From NCBI RefSeq assembly GCF_000247815.1, contig NC_021686.1, positions 5,720,037 to 5,784,036 of the forward strand: 64,000 nucleotides of DNA, in the 5' to 3' direction. This document shows positions 37,368 through 52,789 of this stretch, piece by piece. Under the pieces are notes generated by a model. The model had not been told where the DNA came from. It worked only from the letters and a program-made list of their open reading frames with translations, and did no database searches. How positions within the stretch are numbered: position 1 is the stretch's first letter; every line of letters begins with the position of its first letter. The DNA is from Ficedula albicollis. Taxonomy: Eukaryota; Chordata; Aves; Passeriformes; Muscicapidae. The translations under genes were made by a program, and so were the position numbers.

Positions 37368-38962
37368 GGGCTGGTGGTGATGCCAGTCGTGCCCATCTCG
37401 ATATAATTACTGCAGTGTGTGCCCAGCAATGCTGGAGGCACAAGAGCAGCCAGAGCAGCCATCAGGACAACACTCAGCGTTTTCCTTCTGCTGTTTGGGG
37501 GTATGGAAGGCTGCAGAGAGCCCTTTACAAACCTGGTGGGTAGAACTGTTCAAAGTGGAGAGTGGCTGTATGTATTTGCTGTTTTATGGTTTCCTTTTCT
37601 GCCTGCTGCCTGTGTGTGAGCACAGCAGGTGAGGCTGCCCCTCCTGCCTTGCTCCTGGCTGCAGGGGCACTGGGACAGCCTCCAGGGAGGGGAAGGGAAG
37701 GGAAGCTGCCTCCCCCCTCCAATTGCAGCTTTCATAGAGTGCTTGTTCAGAAGGAGGACTATAGGTGTTTGCCAAAAAAAGGACTAATTTTTGGAAATTT
37801 TTCTGTGCTGAGGAAGGCAGAGCCAGGAAAGCTGGTGAAGTGTCAGCAGGTCATGCCCAGCAGTTGGTGGAAGGAGCACAGAGATGCTGAGCTGAAGGCT
37901 GCTTTGCAAGTTGAGTGCACTTGTATGTTCTGGAAGAGATATGTGCAATACAAAGGGAATCTGGATCTCAAATAAGCTAAAGTTTACAGAAGTGTCTTCA
38001 ACTCTCTGGAGGAGCAGTGCTGAAACCTGAGAAACAGAGAGCACAGATTATTGAAGTGCATAGACTGTGGAAAAACACAGCGCAGCAATTTTTATTTAAT
38101 TGCACAATATAAAATTGACCCCTCTGTACCTGGGTTTTCTGTTCTTTACAAATCCTCTCCTTCCACTTTAAACACTGCTATCCAGCTGAGCCAGTGGCTC
38201 AGTTTGGGAGTGAATATTGTGAGTACCATGGGACTCACTCTGCTCCATATATTGTTGCTATAAAGCTTTAAATGGTGAATCATTGCAATGATAAAGAATG
38301 TAAAAAGCCATATAATAAGCACAGCTTTCAGTTATTTACCATACTACTAAAAGTATTTTTAAATGTCACTGGAACCAGCTATAAAAAACTTTGTGGTACT
38401 CATTTAATGGTGAGATAAAATCAGTAATATATATTTTGGGTCGTAGAGAGAGAGAACTGAAGAGGGACAGATTTTGTACAGGATATTTTTTAATGGCTGC
38501 TGGTCTTGGACTTGTAAACCTTGTACTGAATTATGAAAATCAGGGCTGCAGCACAGTGTTAACGTTCACATTTTTTAATGTGGAAAAGGCAGTTATAGGA
38601 GACACTGTGTGGCTGTGAATAAGGAGTTACACTCACTGCAAAAGAAACCTGCTCTTGTTGCAACTAGAAAAATACAATCTTCAAAGTCCCAGCTCGTTCC
38701 CGGCCTTGGTGATCTCTACTTGCATCAGAGAGAGGTGGTTTCTGTGGGGTGAGACAAAGCTCCTTTTGTCTGAAGTGGCAATGGCACTGCTTTTCAGAGC
38801 AGAGTGAGCACACCCCGCTGCCTGCAGCGTCTGCTCCTGGGGGGCAGAGCCCACCGGGGCTCCCTGCAGGGCTGGCACTGGGCTGAGTCTCCTGACAAGG
38901 AGCTGCTGCTCCAGCATCTCTCCAGCAGGGAGCCCTTCCCAGAACCTGGGTCCTGTGGGGCC

Positions 38963-41045
<2,083 letters not shown>

Positions 41046-41546
41046 GGGGGGTGCAAGGGGGAGCTCAGAGCTGTCCTGGGGGGTACAGGGGGAGCTCAGA
41101 GCTGTCCTGGGGGGTACAGGGGGAGCTCAGAGCTGTCCTGGGGGGTACAGGGGGAGCTCAGAGCTGTCCTGGGGGGTACAGGGGGAGCTCAGAGCTGTCC
41201 TGGGGGGTACAGGGGGAGCTCAGAGCTGTCCTGGGGGGTACAGGGGGAGCTCAGAGCTGTCCTGGGGGGTACAGGGGGAGCTCAGAGCTGTCCTGGGGGG
41301 TACAGGGGGAGCTCAGAGCTGTCCTGGGGGGTACAGGGGGAGCTCAGAGCTGTCCTGGGGGGTACAGGGGGAGCTCAGAGCTGTCCTGGGGGGTACAGGG
41401 GGAGCTCAGAGCTGTCCTGGGGGGTACAGGGGGAGCTCAGAGCTGTCCTGGGGGGTATAATGGGAGCTCAGAGCTGTCCTGGGGGTTGCAATGGGGAGCT
41501 CAGAGCTGTCCTGGGGGGTACAGGGGGATCTCAGAGCTGTGCTGGA
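41046..41546. repeat. 31-bp minisatellite array A (about 16 units)
   Basis: The period is exactly 31 bp. The core is GGGGGGTACAGGGGGAG followed by CTCAGAGCTGTCCT. Almost all units here are the GTCCT form; the first and last few diverge (GTGCAAGGGGG, GTATAATGGG, GTTGCAATGGGG). Two G runs (G6 and G5) per unit make the plus strand a strong G-quadruplex candidate. Since 31 is not a multiple of 3, all three plus frames translate to the same 31-residue repeat, shifted, which produces long spurious open frames (140-279 codons). Confidence 0.96.
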
Positions 41547-41777
41547 GTGCTGCTCCTGAGTTGTGCCTGTGCACAGGCAGCACTGGGCAGTTCCCACCCC
41601 AGCTCTGCCCACAGAGCTGCTCTGGGGAGGTTTCCTCAGCAGCTGGAATCTGTTCCAGCTGTTCTGCAGCGTGGCTGTAGTGCAAGGGAGTGTGACTCCC
41701 TCCTGGGTGCAGAATTTCACATTTAGTTCATAACCACATCAAGATCTGCTCTGAAATGTGCACAGTAGTGCCTGAGA
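41547..41777. repeat. 231-bp right flank, copy 1
   Basis: Starting GTGCTGCTCCTGAGTTGTGC and ending GTAGTGCCTGAGA, this segment is identical by eye to 42430-42660. After it the sequence jumps back into the minisatellite (GGGTACAGGGGG). Confidence 0.95.
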
Positions 41778-42425
41778 GGGTACAGGGGGAGCTCAGAGCT
41801 GTGCTGGGGGGTACAGGGGGAGCTCAGAGCTGTGCTGGGGGGTACAGGGGGAGCTCAGAGCTGTGCTGGGGGGTACAGGGGGAGCTCAGAGCTGTGCTGG
41901 GGGGTACAGGGGGAGCTCAGAGCTGTGCTGGGGGGTACAGGGGGAGCTCAGAGCTGTGCTGGGGGGTACAGGGGGAGCTCAGAGCTGTGCTGGGGGGTAC
42001 AGGGGGAGCTCAGAGCTGTGCTGGGGGGTACAGGGGGAGCTCAGAGCTGTGCTGGGGGGTACAGGGGGAGCTCAGAGCTGTGCTGGGGGGTACAGGGGGA
42101 GCTCAGAGCTGTGCTGGGGGGTACAGGGGGAGCTCAGAGCTGTGCTGGGGGGTACAGGGGGAGCTCAGAGCTGTGCTGGGGGGTACAGGGGGAGCTCAGA
42201 GCTGTGCTGGGGGGTACAGGGGGAGCTCAGAGCTGTGCTGGGGGGTACAGGGGGAGCTCAGAGCTGTGCTGGGGGGTACAGGGGGAGCTCAGAGCTGTGC
42301 TGGGGGGTACAGGGGGAGCTCAGAGCTGTGCTGGGGGTTGCAATGGGGAGCTCAGAGCTGTGCTGGGGGGTACAGGGGGATCTCAGAGCTGTCCTGGGGG
42401 GTACAGGGGGAGTTCAGAGCTGTTC
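41778..42425. repeat. 31-bp minisatellite array B (about 21 units)
   Basis: Same 31-bp unit as array A, but nearly every unit has GTGCT in place of GTCCT. The final units repeat the array A ending (GTTGCAATGGGG, then GGGGGATCTCAGAG), so the two arrays share a common right end and differ in their bulk variant. This fits two alleles or two sections of one VNTR better than two separate loci. Confidence 0.96.
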
Positions 42426-42429
42426 TATG

Positions 42430-42660
42430 GTGCTGCTCCTGAGTTGTGCCTGTGCACAGGCAGCACTGGGCAGTTCCCACCCCAGCTCTGCCCACAGAGC
42501 TGCTCTGGGGAGGTTTCCTCAGCAGCTGGAATCTGTTCCAGCTGTTCTGCAGCGTGGCTGTAGTGCAAGGGAGTGTGACTCCCTCCTGGGTGCAGAATTT
42601 CACATTTAGTTCATAACCACATCAAGATCTGCTCTGAAATGTGCACAGTAGTGCCTGAGA
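42430..42660. repeat. 231-bp right flank, copy 2
   Basis: Identical by eye to 41547-41777, but here the sequence continues into unique DNA (ATTGATGTCCTGTCC). This is therefore the copy joined to the true downstream locus. Confidence 0.95.
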
Positions 42661-45600
42661 ATTGATGTCCTGTCCACTTCCCTGGACAATGGAGCACAGA
42701 TCTATCTCTCAGCTAACAAATTAGAGTATGGCAAGATGAGGGAGGATTTCTTCATTCCCATCCTGTTGGTCTGCAGCCTGGATGATGCCTTGTGATGTAT
42801 AGTCACAACACAACTCTGCAAATAACTCGTGCTGGCTGTGCTTCTGCCTCTAGATGCTGTGTAATTTAAAGGATAATTAGGGCTCAAATTTCAGTGGAAG
42901 ATAAATGTTACAATAATGTCACCTTGTACCTGTAGAGCAGCTTTCATCTTGGAGGCATCCTGCTTGCTTAGAGAACGATGCTCACAAATAAATGTGAGTG
43001 TTGTCCTGCTGGGAACAGCCAGCAAGGCTCACAGGTGCAGGGCTGTCTTTTCTTCCTGTAAATGGAAGATTTAATAGATTTAATAGTGTTGGGGACTAAT
43101 CTCTACCTTCTCATGTAAATATTTTGTTTAATTAATTTTGATAAATATTTAAAGCAGAAACAATTATTAACCTTTGTAATAAAATATCTATATATTTGCT
43201 CGCTATGACAATGATACTTTTTTCCTGCTACCTATTATAAAAAAGATTAATGAATGAGAGCATAGTCCATTGACTTCTGCTGAATCCTGTGCTCTCAGTC
43301 AGCTGGAAAAGGATTTGTCTCAGCTGATTTTCTCTAAGTAGGATTCTCTTTGTACTGTGAGAAAGAAGGCAGTTCTACAGTGCTGTCATTTTCCTTAGGT
43401 AGACATTTGGCACAGATCAGACAGTGCTGGAAATGCAGCAGTTTGGTTCAATTTGCCATTAAGATATTTAGTAGAAAATTAGGTGAGAAACTCTGAAATT
43501 AATTCCATAGTATAATCCTCCTTGATAGCTCAATGTTATCAACATACATATATTTTGAAGACAAATGCACTACTCCTGGGAGTACAGATGCTATGAACAC
43601 TTTAAAGACTTTACTCCTGTGAGCAGTTCTGCAGTAGTAAACATAATTCCACATCACTTTATTTATTTATTTTTGTTGCACATGAGGTCTGGTTGGTTCC
43701 AAAGAAGTGTTTCATGGCTCAGGATAGAAGGATAGGTATTTGTTTATACTTAGCTCTATTTTCTGTAGCATATTCATTCTTAGAGGTCAAGGTTTGAAGT
43801 GCTCATACCTTGGCACGTTTCAGAGCAGATAACAAGTGCAATGGAATTTCAGAGCAGGGATGCCAATAAAATAAGGCAGCAGGGCAGCAGATGAAAATGG
43901 GTTTTCAGGCTGTTGTTTCCCTACAAGGGAGCCCTCCTTGCCCCTTGGCAATCAGCCATTTCATTAGTGCCATTTAAAGGTCTGCTAAACACCCTACTCT
44001 TATCTCTGCAAGATTCTGCTCGAAGGCCCTGCTTCCTACATGATAAATTATACAATTAATTTCTAATGTATTTATCTGTTAGTTTGCTTGTCTGTCCTGA
44101 AGAGGAGGAAGTGCTGCTGAGAGTTCTCCTCGTTATCACTGGTGCATGAACAGCTGCTTCTTGCTAATTTCTTTGTGATGCTTTAGTCTTTTAAGATGGT
44201 GGAACATTTAGTGTAAAAGACATTTATGAAAAAATCCACTTTTTATTTTTAGATATGCAACTTAATAAAAGAATGGATTCTCTAGGGCGGGCTTCTGGAC
44301 TATGGAGATACTGTAAGTCCAGATACTAAAAGTCATGGTTAGCACTTACTTCCATTGCTTTGGTGGCATTTCTTGAGATGCTTTTGTCAGGAGTGCTACA
44401 CTGAATCCAGCGAGAGCCTGTTGATTTGCATGAAGGGGCCCCAGTCATTCCACCCAGAAGATTTCCCTGGTTTCAGAGTAACCAAAATGTGGAGTTTCAT
44501 ACCCACAGTACCAGTTTTGAGCATAGATATTAAAAACATCCACTTCTTTTTAGAAGAATTGTTGCAATATTGATAATGAGTCCTACTTCCCTCACGGTAA
44601 TTGCTTTTAAACAACCTTTTGTCCTATCTAGGGAGTAACCTTGATTTTTGAAAGATTTTTTTTTTTTTTTGCCAGTTTTTTTGCTCAGAAAAATCAGAAC
44701 AAACCCATACACACCATCCACTCAAACACATCTTGGATGAGCTGAGTGCTGTGTGCATCTTAACCTGTTTCATCCTTTGTGCAAATCATGTTCTTGCACA
44801 GATTGCAGTGCACATCATCAGGAACTGCTGTTGAGGCTTTATACACAGAAATAAATGTCAGCTGTGGCTTTCAATTCTCTCCTCAGCTCTTTGACAATAT
44901 TAAGAGTTAGGAAATCTGTTTTATTATTCAATAAACCCTAATTTAAATCAGGCTTTTGCTCTACTACTATTCCTGGAAGCTGGAGAAAACCTCCACCAGA
45001 AATGGAATAAGATTCTAGGAAAGGAACTGCCAAAGAGGAGAAAAAGACTGCCCCTCTGTGGCATTGGGAAAATTAAAAGAGATTTTCCAGTTGGAAGCCC
45101 TGAATTTGTCATTTGCAGTAAATTATAATAACCTTCTTTACCCATCACCAGCAAGAATGGATTTGCTAGTGGCTATACATAAGTCCTGCCTCAAGAAGTG
45201 ACCTTCTTAATTTATTCATGGTGGAGTGTGCAGAATACATACCAGATGAGCTGAAATGATAGAATAAACCCTTCTCCCCCAGAGAAATGTGTGCTTCATA
45301 TTGCAGAAGGAAAATGCAGGCACATTCCAGAACCAATGGATACACAGCCTTTGAGTCCAGGTGCCTTATTTAATATTAAAAAGTGCTCAATTAACTGTTT
45401 CCCATTTAAATAACTGCTAGAGAGGCCAACATTAATATTATATGCACTTCTTCTATTTCTCTATTACCTAACCATTGGTTTAAAAAGTATAGAATTACAG
45501 ATAAAAAAAAGCTTGAGTTTTGTAATAAAAATGCCTTGTTATACAGTGGGGAACTGCAGCAGCCCAGGCAGGCAGGGAGAGGCTCTGAAGGTGAAAATAC

Positions 45601-48600
45601 AATGGAGTTGTTTTCACTTTTCGTCTTTAACCTTGGCAGGAGGTGTTGGCTTTGGAATCTTTTGAAGTACTGTGGGACAGGCCTCATTAATTCTAGCCCT
45701 TTTATTTTCAGAATACCAAGGAAGTAGAATGAAAAAGTAAAATGAGCACAAAATAAACTTGTAAAGGATTATAAACAGACTACAGGCCAATTTCATCTTC
45801 ATAAGAGCACCTCTAATGTGTCTAAAATGGAAGCTGAAGAGGTTGATTAATGAATGTAGAACCATTTCTAGATAAGCATTTATTTTAAATGCTTCAGGCT
45901 TAATTCTTATTTATATGAAGCCAATCTAGGACACTTAGCAGGTCATTTATGTCCAAGTCTTTACACCAGAGAAAGCCTAAGTGAAAAGTCTTTCAATAGG
46001 GAATAAAAAATTACTATATTTTAAATCATAAATAACAATATTTCTTATGTGCACTCAGTGTCAAAATGGAATTGTATGTATGCCAAAAACTGAGTTGTGA
46101 TTTGAAGGGTCATGGTAGAAAAAACAAGGAGTTAAGAAAATTTTTCCTTCTTTCAGAAGTGGTTGAGAACAATATCAACAATAAAGAGAATAATAAAATA
46201 AGTGAAAATAAAATGTGCTTTGCCTGTCTCTGTTCACAGCCTGGTTTGAGCCCTATTTGGATGGCATTATGGCTCAGAATTTGGGCTGGGATATGAGTGA
46301 ACTGGCTGGGCTGGCACTCAGCACAGGTGAACCCTTCCACCAGGAATGGTGTGAATCAGACAAGGACCATCTGAGAAAAGGGCAGGAATTCTGCTCCAAA
46401 GTCTGCAGTGCTGGTTTGAGTGAAGAGAGCAGGAGGAAATAAGTGAGGAGGAAAGCCAGTACATGGCTGAATTTTAGCACTTGCAGCACCACTGACTGAA
46501 TCCAAGAGAGAAAGTTTAATGTCCCCTTAGTTCCTTCTGTGTACACTCCCCGTACCTGAAGGATGAATTTTCTGGCAGATCAAGGGTGAAGAATGGATAC
46601 AGCTCAAGTGCAATTTTTTACTGTGAATCCATAGAAGTTTTGAATGTACGTATTCTAATTTTGACCTGGCAGCTTGTGGAGTATGGTTATTCCTGCCTAC
46701 GTGCTCCGTTGTTCCTAACGAGCCAAACAATCCAAATAAATGTAACGAACTCCTCCACAAAAGGAGTTGTATCATGCAGAACTGCACATGCCAGCTGCTA
46801 CCTTGTAGTCAAAGCTTTCTTTTACTCTTAGGGCAATTATTGACTTCCACTCTTCAAAATCTCTTGAAGGTCAAAGCCGTGGAATCAGGGCACATGTGAA
46901 ATCCGAGATGCTGGTGGCAGTAAGGTTAAACATATTCTGAAGTAGGACATGTGCTCTTTATTTTTAGCTGTAATCTTGGCTGAGTGGCAGAGTTAATGCA
47001 CTAGTTAGAATTTGAATAAAACATGAGCCTTGTACTATGAGAACAATAATTTAGTGTAAGCTGATGCATGAAGTAATGAGTGACAATTTTCTCTGGAGAT
47101 GCAGTAAGTCACTGTGTACCTTAGTAAACAAGTGTGAATAGTTTGGTGAGCACCTGGTGGTCATAATGGACTCATTTAGCCTCTTGTTGGAATCACAAAG
47201 CAGGATGGCAGAGCTACTTGTCCCAGTGTCTTGCAGAAGATTTGCAGTTGGAAAGGGATGTAAAGGGATGAAGCATCCATCAGTAAATGAAATGTGCTTA
47301 TTTCAGAAAAGTAATTGAGAATATTTATTTGTATCTTGATTGTTCTTGGGAGACAAAGCTGTTGTGTTTGTAACAGCTCATTGCATAACTTTTGCTTTAC
47401 CGCAGTAAAAGCAGCAACTTGCCTGTATTCATTTCTCGTGGGTTGTCCTGGCAAAAGAAGATGCAAAGCCAAACATAATTAAACAATGGCATACCTGCAA
47501 GATAGGCATTGAAAGGAGAGCAGTGATGAGCACCCTGCGTTTAGCTGGCTAAACTCTAATCTTGGGGGAAAGATCACCCTAAATCCACAAACTGCCTCAC
47601 AATCTCCCCTAACACTTCTTATTGACATTTCTTGCAATTGGTAAAGGAATTAGCAGTTAGAATTTTGGGGATGTGTGCAATACATCCATATATATTCTTA
47701 AAGAAGCCCAATCACAAATCTTACAGCTCACATGACAGCTGCTGTATGCAAACTATTTGCATAAGATTCTCACTAAGCCAGAACTTTAAATAAATTTAGT
47801 GTCTATGGTGGGTTTGCTCTAAAATGAACTGCCTTGAAATTCTGGTCTCAGGTTCGTCATTCCTGCCAAATTCCCAGTCCATTTGGAGATCTCAGTTTGT
47901 TTTCAGCAGCAGTGCTGCAAGGCACTGGTGAAAGTCTCTGCAAGCTCTGAATTGTCCCAAAGAGAGAGAGAGAAAGGAGGGCCTGAAGGTCCAAAGAGAA
48001 ATGAATCTGTACAGTTAGGTCAATACAGGCAGCTGTTGCTAAGATCTGCCCTGGTGTAAGCACTGAGCACAGCTTTTTTCATGGCTCATTTAGTGTGGCA
48101 ATGATCTAGTAAAGGTGAGGTGAAAACACCCTTTGCTGGGAGTGCACAAAACAAAACAAGAGACCACTCCACTTGTCGGAACTCTTAGGCAAGAGAGAAA
48201 AAGTCCAGATTTCTCCCCAGCTGAGGGGTTCAGTCAGGACTATTGCTTCTGTCTTCACACTGCAAATTGACAAATATTTTTATTTTATTATATGCACGTC
48301 ATTGTTCTCAAACTTGTTGTAAGATGATATAAACATGACAGGGTTTAATCTGACTTTGATTGAAATTTAGCTTCAATATATTTTGATCAAATGAAATAAA
48401 TAAAAGTAACATTACTTATTTATTCAATCCCAGAAAAAATAAATCCTGTTTTGTTTTTGCTTTTTAATAGACCAATATAAAAGAAGGACAATTCTAAATT
48501 CCTGCTAGAAGACAGCTATAACAGTAGTTAAAAGTTAAATTCTTTTCAACGTCTTTCCAGGAAAAAGTCTTTTGTCAGTGGCAAAGAGATAGTGTGATAT

Positions 48601-49443
48601 GTAATACAAGAAATAGCATTGTATTTGATTAAGAGGTTTGTGCAACATGTCAGAAGCTGTGGGCTGTGATGTACATGAAGCTGTAATTGTGAGTTTTGTT
48701 GCCTGTGTTACCCTGTTGTCCTTATTGTTGGAATTTCTACAGTGGTTCTCTAAGGCAGTGCTAGGGGGAACCATGAATTTCAGATCGCAGAAAGCAAGGA
48801 TGAAATTCAAGCAATGAAGGGGACAATGGCAAATTGGTGTTATTGATCATCTAAATAAGCATAGACTGAGATTTGGTGAAGGGAGGTTTATTTGTAGATC
48901 TGGTTCTGTTCCTCTTTGTGGAAAAAGCACAAACAAAAGCTGGGCTGATGCAAAGTGAGCTGGTCCCACTGAAATGCCCAGAAAGGTCCTGGCTGAGGAG
49001 TTCTGCTGTGTGTGCCTCTCTCCCTCTGAGTGGTTCCAAGGAGACCCTCAGGTGGCTCCTCTCAGTGCTGAGGTTGTGTGCAGAACCCAGCTCAGAGACC
49101 TTGGAGCTTCAGCAGAGCCTGGTTTCATCTCATCCACTTCATTCTCTAGCCCTTCTTCTTTCCACTGAAGTGGGCCCACAGGCTTGGGTCCACACATGTC
49201 TCAGGACTGGAGCCAAATTACTTCACTGTGACTCAAGAGCAGTAAGAACCTCATTTGTTCATAGATTAGATGCAAGTCTGATCTAAGGCTGGAGGAACTG
49301 GACACTGCAGTATGAGGTGATGCCTTACTCTGCATTTATTTTAAGAGTAACATTTTGGTTTCCTAATGGAATAGACTTCCCCAGGCAAAGAAATTATTTT
49401 AGTCCTCTCTTTCTGAGCTATTTTGTTCTCCTCCAAACATATC
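42661..49443. other. Unassigned non-coding sequence
   Basis: This is 6.8 kb with no recognisable gene, RNA or transposon. Several parts are AT-rich (for example 43060-43260), and there is a T16 run near 44656. All open frames are under 100 codons. Confidence 0.5.
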
Positions 49444-49502
49444 TTCCTTTCTTTTTTTGTTTTTTGATTTTTGTTTTTTTTTTCTTGTTTTTTGTTTGTT
49501 CT
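49444..49502. repeat. T-rich low-complexity tract
   Basis: A T-dominated stretch with scattered C and G. It translates to a phenylalanine-rich frame that is not a gene. Confidence 0.9.
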
Positions 49503-51301
49503 TGAGGATGGAGGAAAAATTGGCATCTCAAAACGTACTGCCCTCAGGTTTTTACCAAAATCAAAAAAAGGGAAAAAAACTTGACTGAAATATTTTTGTT
49601 TGGTTCAAAGTGGGATGAGAATGATCAAGGGCTTTCTGGAGCAGAGAACAGATTTCATACAGGGGAACTTTCTGCTCTTCACAGCTATGATGACAGAAAC
49701 CTCATTTTGAGAACTCATTTGAAGAGGCTGATTACTTCCAAAGCCTTGGCTCCTCTATGAATTCATTAAATGATACTTTGGCAATTTGAAAAGTTCAGGA
49801 AAATGACTACTAATCAACAAAGTTTTTGAATTATTCAGTTCTCTCTAGCAGTAAGGGTTGTGTTCCCCATGTGCTGGAAGGAGCCTCTGTGCAGTGGGGG
49901 AAAGCTCACAAAGCCCAGGAAAGAGGAAGAGCCACTTCCTTTCTGATTTAAGCTCTGAAATGAGCTGTGGCCTCAGGAAAGCAAGCATCTGTCCAAATCT
50001 CAAATAGAAAATGAGTCATAAAAACAAAATAATGTTTGGTATACATCCAGTTGAAGCCCCAGTTTATTCCTTTGAAGTAACCTTTGCCTTCCCTTTTATT
50101 TTTTATGTTTTTTTAAGTGCCAAAGCTCAAGACCTCTTCCTCTGACCTTCCAGCATCTAATTTCCCAGAACACACCTCCTTGTCTTTGACAACCACATCA
50201 TGTTCATCTCATAGAAATCAAGCAGATCAAAAGTCTATCAGCTTTAAAATACATGCATGGAAAGAACAAAATCTTATATGTAAGGTTTCTTCTTTTTTTT
50301 TTTTTGTAGTTTTAGCTCTTTATTAAAGAGTTTTCTTTCATGTAGTGCCACACCCAAACTGTAGTTAAGGAATTACAAGCGGAAAAATGTTGTGGATAAG
50401 GAACTATCAGAGCTGTGTCACAAGAGGAGCTGCTTTCACTGTGGTGCTGTGCTTCAGAATTCCAAGTTTGCTAAGTCAGAACACACATCTTTGCAAAGCT
50501 CAGCTGTTCTTGTCCCAGAACAGTTGCATGGAGGTGCCTCTTTGTGAGATTTGGCAGTAGCTGCAAGAAAAAAGCTCCTGCCCAAGCCCCTGGGGGATGA
50601 GAAGAGTAAAGCCCTGCTCCTGAGAGGCAGATCTGTCCAGGGGGTGTCAGAGGGACAGGAGCACAGGGCAAGCCCTGAACCTGCACAGGGTGATGGGGGG
50701 CTCGAGTGCCAGAAGAAAAGATGTAAAAAGGCAAAAATTCTGCAGCAGAGATCAGGGAAAGGAGAATAGTGAAGCCAGAAGGTTGCAATATTTATTCAAT
50801 ATTCAGAGCAGTGCAGGGCTGTGCTGAGCTGTTCAGTGTAGGCACAACATGAAAAAACAGAAAATAACCAAGGGAAACAGTTTATGGCCTAACTTTATGG
50901 TGAATTATATAGAGATCATCTGTAAGTACAGCTCAGTGTGGAATAAGGCACAATTCTCCTTTATTACATCCCCATAACATATTTCAAACAGCTCTATTAG
51001 GTGCCAGATGAATAGCTGTTAAAATAAGCCCTACCCTGTGCCAAATTTCCAGCCATGGACAGGTTTGGTCCAGCAGGAGATGAGTCTGAAGTCCATCAGG
51101 AGGTGCTCTGAAGTTCATACCTTGTATTACCAGGGTGGGATGATACCTGGACAAGGGTTTTGTAGTGCTGATGTAAGCACATCTCAACTGTACCACATTC
51201 TCTCTGTTCCTTTTTGCTGCAAGACAGCAATGATGCAGATTAGACAATGTTTACAGTGCTCACAGTAGAGTAAATGGGAGTTCTTTGGCCATGCAAAAGA
51301 A
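49503..51301. other. Unassigned non-coding sequence
   Basis: No gene or repeat family is recognised. A T14 run lies near 50292. Confidence 0.5.
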
Positions 51302-51689
<388 letters not shown>

Positions 51690-51727
51690 ACACATATATA
51701 TATGTATATATATATGCATACATATAT
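51690..51727. repeat. (AT)n-rich microsatellite
   Basis: ACACATATATATATGTATAT and further TA/CA alternation up to ATATATAAAG, directly after the C run. Confidence 0.93.
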
Positions 51728-52789
51728 AAAGTCTAGGGCAACTCTACTGGAGTTACACCTGGAGGAGAATCCAGTGTGCAGTATTTATGATGGAAGAAAC
51801 TAGTACAGAAGCACAAATGTTTACAGCAAAATTCACTGTAAGTTACATAGCAGAAATTAAGTTCTGATCCTGTCACTTGAGATTCTGGCTTTCACAGTGT
51901 GCAGGATTAACCACCATCTCTAGAGAGCTCCCACTGATGTTAGACCTGAGAACATTCAGCATTTTCCAGGAGCACCTCAGCTTCTTACAGTATGTACTTG
52001 TTGAAAGCAATATGATGATGGTGTAATGATAAAACCTGATGTAAAATGATTTTTGAATCTGTCTAGTTTTATGTAAGTTTCAAGCAAAAAAGTGTGATTT
52101 CCTCCCCCAACTGCACTATTTACACTCTGCCACCCAAACACAACCTTTTAGGATTCTCTATTAAAACCCTGCTATCTTCTGTATCCAGCTGCTCTGGGTA
52201 CCACTTCAGAACATGTAAATCTGAATTAAGGTCAAGAGTTGGGAGAGATTAAAGAATTAATCCCTTAAACTAAGGAGAAAGCCATTTTCCTAGTAGAATA
52301 GCTTCACTGTAAAAGATACTTCTTCCTTATGATAGCAACATAATCTGTTCCTAGCAAAAGTTAGGAAGAGCTGAGGAAACATCTCTGTCTCTTGCTGCTG
52401 TCCAGATCACTGCAGGGCCATCTCAGCAAGGCTTTCCTGAGAGAGAGATTTGAATGTCCCTCCCAGTTACAGTTAATAGGTTGTATGCTTGATCTAATTA
52501 GTGTCCTGCTTAAGTGAGAAATGTTACAGAGCAGACCTAGAGAAATAGTTCTGTTTCTCAGAATGGTGTGGATTTCCTCTGGGGCTGAGTAAATTAGCCA
52601 TGTGCAATCAAAGCTTGTGGAGCTGAGCCAAACTACTGCAGAGGAGCTTTCTGTGGGTTGTGCTCTCTGAATTTCTGAGCTAAACACTGATGTTACTCAA
52701 AATTCCACCTTGTTCTACCCAAAGCAAGAACACATCTCTTGGTTTGTGTTTTGAGCCCTGCTTCTATCTGCTGTGCTGCTGAGTTCCAG
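51728..52789. other. Unassigned non-coding sequence
   Basis: No gene or repeat family is recognised. Confidence 0.5.

Larger units (their letters stand above)
36533..37428 (+). mobile_element. Possible solo LTR with promoter and poly(A) signal
   Basis: The segment begins TGCAGGCAGAGG and ends TGTGTGCCCAGCA (TG...CA). It is flanked by ATGC at 36529-36532 and 37429-37432, a 4-bp duplication as in ERV1. Inside are a TATA box at 37000-37007 and AATAAA at 37362-37367. The AATAAA is 66 bp before the end and is followed by a G/T-rich element (GGGCTGGTGGTGATG). These are the expected LTR parts in the expected order. Against it: a 4-bp match is weak, the similarity around the two ATGC sites extends beyond them, and the family is not recognised. 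It may instead be an ordinary promoter with a nearby poly(A) site. Confidence 0.33.

Noticed and set aside
37562..37975. 137-codon frame duplicated at 39645, seemingly conserved
   Set aside because: It starts with GTG, has no domain, and its 'conservation' only reflects near-identical duplicated DNA, probably alleles.
41046..42425. CRISPR-like array of regular repeats
   Set aside because: Units are directly adjacent with no unique spacers, in eukaryotic sequence: a minisatellite.
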